39,973 nt of DNA, taken from positions 1 to 39,973 of the forward strand of contig JAFIGE010000034.1 in the NCBI GenBank assembly GCA_020831585.1, read 5' to 3'. The first letter of the stretch is position 1. Each line of letters begins with the position of its first letter. The notes under the pieces are model-generated. The model had not been told where the DNA came from, did not search any database, and saw only the letters and a list, made by a program, of their open reading frames with translations. The DNA comes from Opitutales bacterium. Its GTDB lineage: Bacteria > Verrucomicrobiota > Verrucomicrobiia > Opitutales > Oceanipulchritudinaceae. This document shows positions 35,410 to 39,973 of this stretch, in pieces. Made by a program: the position numbers and the translations under genes.

Positions 35410-36075
35410 ATGCAACGCCAACACGTCAAACGGGAAACCGATCTACAAATCATCTCCACTTGGGTGGAGGAGGGACAGCGGGTGCTCGACCTGGGCTGCG
35501 GGCGGGGCGTGCTTCTGGAACATCTGGCGCAGTCAAAGGCTGTGTATGGGGTGGGGGTGGATCTTGATTTGGGTAAAGCGCAAGCCTGCATTCGCCGTGG
35601 GGTGAACGTTTACCAGGGGGACGCGCTTTCGTTAATGAAGATATACCCGGACCGGGCTTTCGATTGGGTGATTCTGTCGAGGACGGTGCAGGAGCTGGAA
35701 GCTCCCCGCGCGGTTTTCGACGAAGCGCTGCGGGTGGGGTGTCGCGTTGCGGTGGGGTTTGTGAACTTTGGTTACTGGAAGAACCGCCTCAGTTTGCTCT
35801 GGCGCGGAGCCCTTCCGCGTAACGAGGTCTTTCCGCTTCACTGGGAGGAGGGGAGCTCGGGCAATTCCGTGGCGGTGCGCACCTTTGAGTCTTTTTGTGA
35901 GCGCAACGGCATCCGCATGGAGCGGACGGTCTATTTGCGCGGCGATTGGCAGCGCCGTTGTCGTTTCGGCGCGGGTTTTCGGGCGGGGTATGCACTGTAT
36001 GCGCTCAGCCGGGCAACGGAGGCAACGCCCGCGCTGGCGGCAGACCCGCCCATGCCGTCAACGAGCCACCGGTGA
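35410..36075 (+). CDS. metW: Methionine biosynthesis protein MetW
   Basis: A 221-aa class I SAM-dependent methyltransferase-fold protein. It opens with HVKRETDLQIISTWVEEGQRVLDLGCGRGVLLEHL, the MetW pattern with the SAM-binding GCGRG loop. It continues with GVDLDLGKAQACIRRGVNVYQGD, FDWVILSRTVQELEAP and GFVNFGYWKNRLSLLWRGALP, all typical of MetW. In other bacteria MetW works together with MetX, and the metX-metW order is the usual one. The gene starts 13 bases after metX. The last ~20 residues are Ala/Pro-rich and not conserved. It converges with an outer-membrane barrel gene. Confidence 0.93.
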   Translation: MQRQHVKRETDLQIISTWVEEGQRVLDLGCGRGVLLEHLAQSKAVYGVGVDLDLGKAQACIRRGVNVYQGDALSLMKIYPDRAFDWVILSRTVQELEAPRAVFDEALRVGCRVAVGFVNFGYWKNRLSLLWRGALPRNEVFPLHWEEGSSGNSVAVRTFESFCERNGIRMERTVYLRGDWQRRCRFGAGFRAGYALYALSRATEATPALAADPPMPSTSHR

Positions 36076-36106
36076 GAGGGGATGGGCTCCCCGGGGGGAA
36101 TTGCAC

Positions 36107-36139
36107 AAAAAGGCCGCCGCCCCTTGGGGAGCGGCGGCC
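36107..36139 (-). terminator. Rho-independent terminator of the outer-membrane barrel gene
   Basis: GGCCGCCGC (36112-36120) pairs with GCGGCGGCC (36131-36139) around a loop that can add further CCC/GGG pairs. On the minus strand it is followed by five T (36111-36107). It sits 34 bases past the barrel gene's stop and may also slow metXW transcription from the other side. Confidence 0.8.
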
Positions 36140-36172
36140 GAAAGCTATCTTGAGGATAGAAGCTCCTCCGGA

Positions 36173-36799
36173 TCAGTAGCGGAATCCGACCGTTGCGAAA
36201 ACGGTGTGCGAGCGATTCGGACCCTCCGTCACGTGATAACCGAGACCCAGGCCCATGGTATCAGAAAGCCAGTAGTGGCCATTTACGCCTCCGAACCAGT
36301 TGGATTCCTTGTCGCCACCCTGATCCCGGGTCCAGCCGAGGAAGGGCGTGATGGTGAATTCGCCGACCGCGAACTCAGCGCCTCCAGTGAAGCCCCACTG
36401 CCAGCTGTTATCTCTGGTGGAGAAACCTCTCATGCGAGCCCTGGCCCATGTGTAAGAGAGATCAAGGGAGAGGAAAGGCTTCACACCGCTGGTCTCGGTG
36501 AAGAAGACATAGGAGCCGGCGATCTCATGCCCTGTGGCTCTCAAAGGGCTGTCCGTCAGACGGGCGTAGCGGTAGGAGAAGGAAAGGTCCATCCCGAGAT
36601 CCGGCCCCGACTGAATGTTGTGGTTGAGGCCTGTGCCGACAGTCCAACCATCGAGGTCGGTGCCGCTGATCCAGCCATACCCGGCTCCGAAGCCAAAGTA
36701 GTTTTCTCCAAGCGGGTTGGGCAAAGTGTTGGCGGAGATACCAGTCACGGCCGCGAGAAGGCCGCTGAGCGCGGCAATGCTTTTGAGTTTGATTTTCAT
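36173..36799 (-). CDS. Small outer-membrane beta-barrel protein
   Basis: A 208-aa exported protein. A signal peptide is at the N terminus (SIAALSGLLAAVTGISANT). Alternating-residue strands follow (YFGFGAGYGWISG, GMDLSFSYRYARL, HEIAGSYVFF, FLSLDLSYTWARARM, WFGGVNGHYWLSD), and the protein ends in HTVFATVGFRY, an aromatic end typical of OmpA/OmpW-size barrels. Eight strands is a reasonable reading. Function is unknown; many such proteins are porin-like or structural. There is no ribosome-binding site before the ATG. It is divergent from a GbsR-type regulator across a 291-base gap, which also holds the short hairpin GTTTTTG-TT-CAAAAAC (36962-36977). Confidence 0.83.
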   Translation of the reverse strand: MKIKLKSIAALSGLLAAVTGISANTLPNPLGENYFGFGAGYGWISGTDLDGWTVGTGLNHNIQSGPDLGMDLSFSYRYARLTDSPLRATGHEIAGSYVFFTETSGVKPFLSLDLSYTWARARMRGFSTRDNSWQWGFTGGAEFAVGEFTITPFLGWTRDQGGDKESNWFGGVNGHYWLSDTMGLGLGYHVTEGPNRSHTVFATVGFRY

Positions 36800-37065
36800 T
36801 TATGGGTTTTTTTTGAGGGTTTTGATGTTTCTTCTTGGAAGAATCGGAAGGAACAGTAATCGCTTTCCACCAGGGTCAAGAGAAACCGATCAAATGAGGA
36901 GTTTTCCGGGCCTCTGTTGGCGACGGCGAAAATCGATTCCTCGTATAGTCTTTAGAGACGCGTTTTTGTTCAAAAACAGACAGCGCTCACTGCCCCTAGA
37001 CTTATTTTCCTGAGCGGCGGAAAATGCGGCTCGCACGCTTCCGGCCGCACCCGCTTGACATTGGA

Positions 37066-37089
37066 AACTTTCAGGATTTTCTGAAAGTT
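37066..37089. promoter_or_regulatory. Inverted repeat at start of GbsR-type gene, probable operator
   Basis: AACTTTCAG-GATTTT-CTGAAAGTT is a perfect 9+6+9 inverted repeat ending one base before the ATG at 37091. A good -35 box (TTGACA, 37055-37060) lies just upstream, so the repeat would cover the -10 region and transcription start. This fits autorepression, and the transcript may be nearly leaderless. The site function is inference. Confidence 0.6.
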
Positions 37090-37090
37090 C

Positions 37091-37633
37091 ATGATGAAAG
37101 GTTTCGTGGAGAAAGAAGCGGATGCCCTTGCCCTGGCGGAGGTGAGGGATGCGTTTGTGCGTCAATGGGGGGCGATGGGTAGCCAATGGGGCATCAACCG
37201 GAGCATGGCCATGATCCATGCGCTATTGCTCATTTCGCCCAAGCCGTTGGCTACCGACGACATCATGGAGGCCCTCTCCATCAGCCGGGGCAACGCCAAC
37301 ACCAATCTCCGCGACCTCGTCGATTGGGGGCTGGTCATGCCCGTGCTCTTGAAGGGTGACCGTCGGGATTTCTACACCGCCGAGAAGGATGTTTGGCAGA
37401 TCTTCTGCATTGTCGCCCGCGAGCGGAAACGCCGGGAGATGGAACCGGCCCAGCGGGTGCTGGAAAATTGCGTGGAGCGCATCCGTGACATTCCCGGCGA
37501 CGAAGCCCGTGTTTTGAGGGATCAACTCTCGGCGCTGTCCGATTTTGTATCCACGGCCAATGGTCTCATGGACCGGGTCTCGGCCCTCCCGCACGGCAAA
37601 GTCATTCCCCGCGTTCTTAAAGTGCTCACCTGA
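37091..37633 (+). CDS. GbsR/MarR-family transcriptional regulator
   Basis: A 180-aa winged helix-turn-helix protein of the GbsR group. VRDAFVRQWGAMGSQWGINRSMAMIHALLLISPKPL is the family's N-terminal helix and start of the DNA-binding domain. DDIMEALSISRGNANTNLRDLVDWGLV is the HTH, and the C-terminal half is helical for dimerisation. GbsR relatives regulate osmolyte (glycine betaine/choline) or membrane functions in other bacteria. Two adjacent ATGs (37091, 37094) are both possible. A palindromic operator-like repeat sits directly before the start, suggesting autoregulation. The next gene starts 38 bases later, likely in the same operon. Targets beyond its own gene are unknown; the divergent outer-membrane barrel gene is a candidate. 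Confidence 0.88.
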   Translation: MMKGFVEKEADALALAEVRDAFVRQWGAMGSQWGINRSMAMIHALLLISPKPLATDDIMEALSISRGNANTNLRDLVDWGLVMPVLLKGDRRDFYTAEKDVWQIFCIVARERKRREMEPAQRVLENCVERIRDIPGDEARVLRDQLSALSDFVSTANGLMDRVSALPHGKVIPRVLKVLT

Positions 37634-37671
37634 ACCCTCCCATCCCACCTCCACATGGAAAAGAAGTAACG

Positions 37672-38079
37672 ATGAAACGGTTGATTGTCTTTTTGGATAG
37701 CGAAAGCGCGAAGGCGCGGGCTTTGCGTCGTCTCCTCGCCCGGCGTGAATGGCGGGTGGATATCGAAATTCTCCCGATGCAAGGGCGGACTGTGCGGATG
37801 TGTTATCCCGAGTTGGGCCACGTCTCGGAGGATGCGGACATTGTGAGCCTCTCCGATACCGGGTTGGTGGAGGAGGGGAGGGCGGCTTGGCGCACGGTCA
37901 TCTGGGCCTTCAAAGGCGGCGTGCCTTGGAGTGATTTTCTGGGAAGGATCGGCGCTGACGAGGCGTTTGATGAGTTGGTGAACGATCTCCTCTCCGGTCG
38001 CCTCGACATCAATGAAGAACCCCGCGCGGCCCTCGCGCGCGCTGATTTCACACCTCGCGCCATGGCGGTCGGTGCATAA
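37672..38079 (+). CDS. Hypothetical protein, possible cysteine-less DCC-like fold
   Basis: A 135-aa soluble protein. The opening strand-helix pattern (KRLIVFLDSESAKARALRRLLARREWRVDIEILPM) resembles thiol-oxidoreductase DCC-family proteins, but the expected Asp-x-x-Cys-x-x-Cys motif is absent (the place reads LDSESAK). The family call is tentative. The C-terminal half is helical (IGADEAFDELVNDLLSGRLD). It starts 38 bases after the GbsR-type gene with a fair AAGAAG site before the ATG, so the two are probably one operon. Other folds are possible. Confidence 0.65.
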   Translation: MKRLIVFLDSESAKARALRRLLARREWRVDIEILPMQGRTVRMCYPELGHVSEDADIVSLSDTGLVEEGRAAWRTVIWAFKGGVPWSDFLGRIGADEAFDELVNDLLSGRLDINEEPRAALARADFTPRAMAVGA

Positions 38080-38131
38080 GGTGAGAAAGCTTCCGCGCTT
38101 CTTCACTCTGGCGGTGTGGTCAAACTCTCCA

Positions 38132-38157
38132 ATGGGCGGTCTGCCGTGACCGCCCAT
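38132..38157. other. Perfect hairpin without T-run
   Basis: ATGGGCGGTC and GACCGCCCAT pair perfectly over ten bases around the loop TGCCGT. It lies in the 196-base gap after the 135-aa gene. No T-run follows on either strand, so it is either a weak terminator or a REP-like palindrome that resident REP-type transposases might recognise. Nothing else was recognised in the gap. Confidence 0.6.
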
Positions 38158-38275
38158 CCTGCCGCCCTCGCGGGTTTGAAGTGGGCACCGGAGGAGATCG
38201 TGACACCCCCCGCCCTTGGTTATCCTTCCGAATGATTGCAATTTCCCGGCTGGCCCATCCATCCTCTTGAGCGGT

Positions 38276-39466
38276 ATGGAGTTTATCACGATCATCGGGG
38301 GCGTCTTTCTGATCCTCTTCGGATTGCGCTATGTGCGCAAGGGGTTTGCCCGTATCCTTGGCGGAGATCTTTTGGATTGGCTCCAGCGGTATACCCGGAC
38401 GCGCCCCCGCGCTTTCATGGGGGGGGTGGTCGCGGGGACGGTCATGCCCTCGTCGACGGCGATGGCCTTTCTCTCCGTGCAAATGACGCGGGAGGGAAAG
38501 ATTTCCTGGGCCAATGTGCTGGCGGTTTTGCTCGGGGCGCATGTGGGCATCACCGTGCTCATCCAGGTGCTGGCGCTTAATCTGCGGGAATACGCCCCAC
38601 TCTTCCTGGCCGTGGGCGGGTTTCTTTTTCTCTTTCTGAAGGCCCAGCGCTTGCGGGGAATCGGCCAGGCGACTTTGGCTTTCGGGTTTCTTCTTCTCGC
38701 TATGGGGCTCATCTCCGGGGCCGCCCGGACCATCGCGACCGATCCCGCAATCGGCAACCTCTTCGAGGCTCTCGCTGCGTTGCCCTGGTTGCTCGTCTTT
38801 GGTGCGGTCGTGCTGACGATGCTCATCCAAAGCTCGACGGCCTCGATTGCCGTCGCCCTGGGCCTTGCGGCGAGCGGACAGGTGACCCTTCCGATGCTCC
38901 TGTTGTGGGTCCTCGGGGCGAACATCGGCCTTTGCCTGACCGTCCTCGTGGCCGGTTGGTCGCGGTTGGAGGGGCGGCGACTGGGGATATCCCTATTGCT
39001 GGTGAAGATCCCTCTCGCGGTGGCTTGCATTGCCGTGTTGCTGTCGGTGCCGGAAGAGACCCTGGCGCAGTTGCCCGGTTCCCTCAACCAGCAGGCCGCC
39101 TGGGCGCACACCCTCTTCAACCTCCTGGGCGTGATCGGCGCGTTCAACGCCGACCGGCTCGGTCGCTTGGCGCTGGTCTTCGCGCCCGATCCGACGGAGC
39201 CTGCGGAGTCGCCCTCGCGCCTCGATCCCATCTTGCAGCAACACCCTTCGCTCGCGGTTAATGCGGCGTTGCGGGAGACCCTGCGTTTGTTTGATACGCT
39301 GCACATTCTCAGAGAATCGGTCTTCGACGGTTTGCTCGCTCGCTACCGCCGGCCCAAACGGCAGCGGTGCACCGGCGGGCGGGCGGCCTTCTCGCCGTGC
39401 GCGATGAGGTGGTGTCTTTTCTCGACGGCGTATCGGATGAGGATCTCGACAAAAACAGCCGGGTGA
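38276..39466 (+). CDS. Na/Pi cotransporter family protein, transporter domain, frame broken near 3' end
   Basis: The membrane part of an NptA/PNaS-type Na+/phosphate cotransporter. Two inverted repeats are visible: the first with VMPSSTAMAFLSVQM and GAHVGITVLIQ, the second with IQSSTASIAVALGLAASGQV and GANIGLCLTVLVAG. The first repeat has Pro where the family usually has Gln (QSS motif), which is unusual. The start at 38276 gives a normal N terminus (MEFITIIGGVFLILFGLRYV). The family-like sequence continues to about 39350 (LHILRESVFDGLLARYRR), after which this frame turns to unrelated residues and ends at 39466. The expected PhoU-like tail continues in the -1 frame (see 39367-39858). Confidence 0.8.
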   Translation: MEFITIIGGVFLILFGLRYVRKGFARILGGDLLDWLQRYTRTRPRAFMGGVVAGTVMPSSTAMAFLSVQMTREGKISWANVLAVLLGAHVGITVLIQVLALNLREYAPLFLAVGGFLFLFLKAQRLRGIGQATLAFGFLLLAMGLISGAARTIATDPAIGNLFEALAALPWLLVFGAVVLTMLIQSSTASIAVALGLAASGQVTLPMLLLWVLGANIGLCLTVLVAGWSRLEGRRLGISLLLVKIPLAVACIAVLLSVPEETLAQLPGSLNQQAAWAHTLFNLLGVIGAFNADRLGRLALVFAPDPTEPAESPSRLDPILQQHPSLAVNAALRETLRLFDTLHILRESVFDGLLARYRRPKRQRCTGGRAAFSPCAMRWCLFSTAYRMRISTKTAG

Positions 39467-39858
39467 TGAAAGACACGCTGGACGACCTCATGCGGGAAAT
39501 GCCCGTGATCGTGCGCACATTCGAGCGTGACCTCCTCGAAGAGGCCCGGGAGCTGATCACGAAATCGCCCGAGGCCGTTGAAAAAGCCCTGCCGCTTCTC
39601 GAAGAGGCGGGCCGACGTTGCGCCCAGCAGATTGAGTCCATCGCCCGTATGCTCATGCAGCAAAACCGTGATCTGGCGCGCGACATCCTTGCCCGCAAGC
39701 AGGAGAACAGCGCCTGGATGATCTCCGTGAAACGCCAGCACACGAGCCTGCCGGACCCGGCCTGGGAAATCATCGACGATTTCCAGCAACTCAACCGCCG
39801 CCTCACGGGTGTGGTCTACGTTTTTTGTGGAGACACCCCCCTGGCGGAGAATTTGTAG
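39367..39858 (+). pseudogene. PhoU-like C-terminal part of the Na/Pi cotransporter, out of frame
   Basis: About 163 codons of acidic helical sequence (LAVRDEVVSFLDGVSDEDLDKN, LLEEARELITKSPEAVEKAL, RDLARDILARKQEN) that look like the PhoU-like regulatory domain found at the C terminus of bacterial Na/Pi cotransporters. It is in the frame one base back from the transporter part. Restoring one base near 39350, or a GGGC unit in the GGGC repeat at 39374-39388, would join both parts into a protein of about 527 aa. A start inside this part (GTG at 39367) is only formally possible. Confidence 0.65.
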
Positions 39859-39892
39859 GAGAGGCGCGGGGGGTGACGCGATAACCCTGCCG

Positions 39893-39921
39893 CCGCCGGA
39901 CGATTTCCCGTTCTCCGGCGG
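39893..39921. terminator. Hairpin after the Na/Pi cotransporter gene
   Basis: CCGCCGGA pairs with TCCGGCGG around a 13-base loop, 35 bases past the stop at 39858. There is no T-run, so it is a weak terminator candidate. Nothing else is seen to the window end. Confidence 0.4.
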
Positions 39922-39973
39922 GGTGTGTGACCGCAAAGTAACCTGATCCTGTGGAAGGCTTGAAATGAATTGT

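Noticed and set aside
39340-39400. Programmed -1 frameshift in the Na/Pi cotransporter
   Set aside because: No X-XXY-YYZ slippery heptamer in the right frame (codons read CGG CCC AAA CGG), and no family precedent; mutation, repeat slippage or sequencing error is simpler.
1-39973. tRNA, rRNA, CRISPR array, prophage or integrase
   Set aside because: No cloverleaf-like, rRNA-like or regularly spaced repeat pattern was recognised in the intergenic regions, and no phage or integrase genes are present.

Overview
The window is a GC-rich bacterial chromosome segment with short intergenic gaps. The gene content suggests a Gram-negative Verrucomicrobiota member, perhaps of the Opitutales/Puniceicoccales side. 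Pointers are a PEP-CTERM surface protein, long REP-associated (Y1/HUH) transposases, a TonB/ExbB/ExbD system facing a large TonB-dependent receptor, HAF- and RCC1-repeat secreted proteins, GH42- and GH78-like glycosidases, and several secreted-protein genes with no visible Shine-Dalgarno sequence. This placement is inference from gene types; no rRNA or marker phylogeny was available.

Layout. 1-6.1 kb: tail of a REP-type transposase, ribosome recycling factor, two overlapping CPA2 cation/proton antiporters on the minus strand, and divergent hisC-hisB. 6.1-13.6 kb: a second transposase, a bacterial GOLPH3-like (GPP34) protein, DoxX, a fumarylacetoacetate hydrolase family enzyme, a small helical protein, a coupled minus-strand pair (GH78-like glycosidase and rhomboid protease), and trpA. 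13.6-18.3 kb: a four-gene signalling cassette (membrane GAF histidine kinase, single-domain receiver, REC-PAS-kinase, REC-kinase) with no DNA-binding output domain. 18.4-22.3 kb: a third transposase, an unknown acidic protein, a secreted PhoD-like protein that seems to have lost its metal ligands, and an ICMT/PEMT-type membrane methyltransferase. 22.3-33.5 kb: a cell-surface region with a PEP-CTERM protein, a seven-repeat RCC1 propeller, exbB-exbD-tonB, a TonB-dependent receptor, a seven-repeat HAF protein and a GH42-like glycosidase. 33.5-36.1 kb: a 397/398-bp tandem duplication that copied the metX leader and the first ~40 codons of metX, followed by intact metX-metW. 36.1-40 kb: a small outer-membrane barrel, a GbsR/MarR regulator with a palindrome over its putative promoter, an unknown 135-aa protein, and a Na/Pi cotransporter gene interrupted by a frameshift.

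How it fits together. Core metabolism (His, Trp, Met, translation recycling) is interspersed with accessory surface and signalling functions. The TonB operon converges on its likely receptor, and three secreted or surface repeat proteins surround them, suggesting an outer-surface uptake/attachment region. The strongest unexplained features are the metX leader duplication with its iterated CGGTAAAAA motif, the apparent pseudo-enzyme of the PhoD family, and the output-less phosphorelay cassette. No tRNA, rRNA, CRISPR array, integrase or plasmid/phage origin was recognised.
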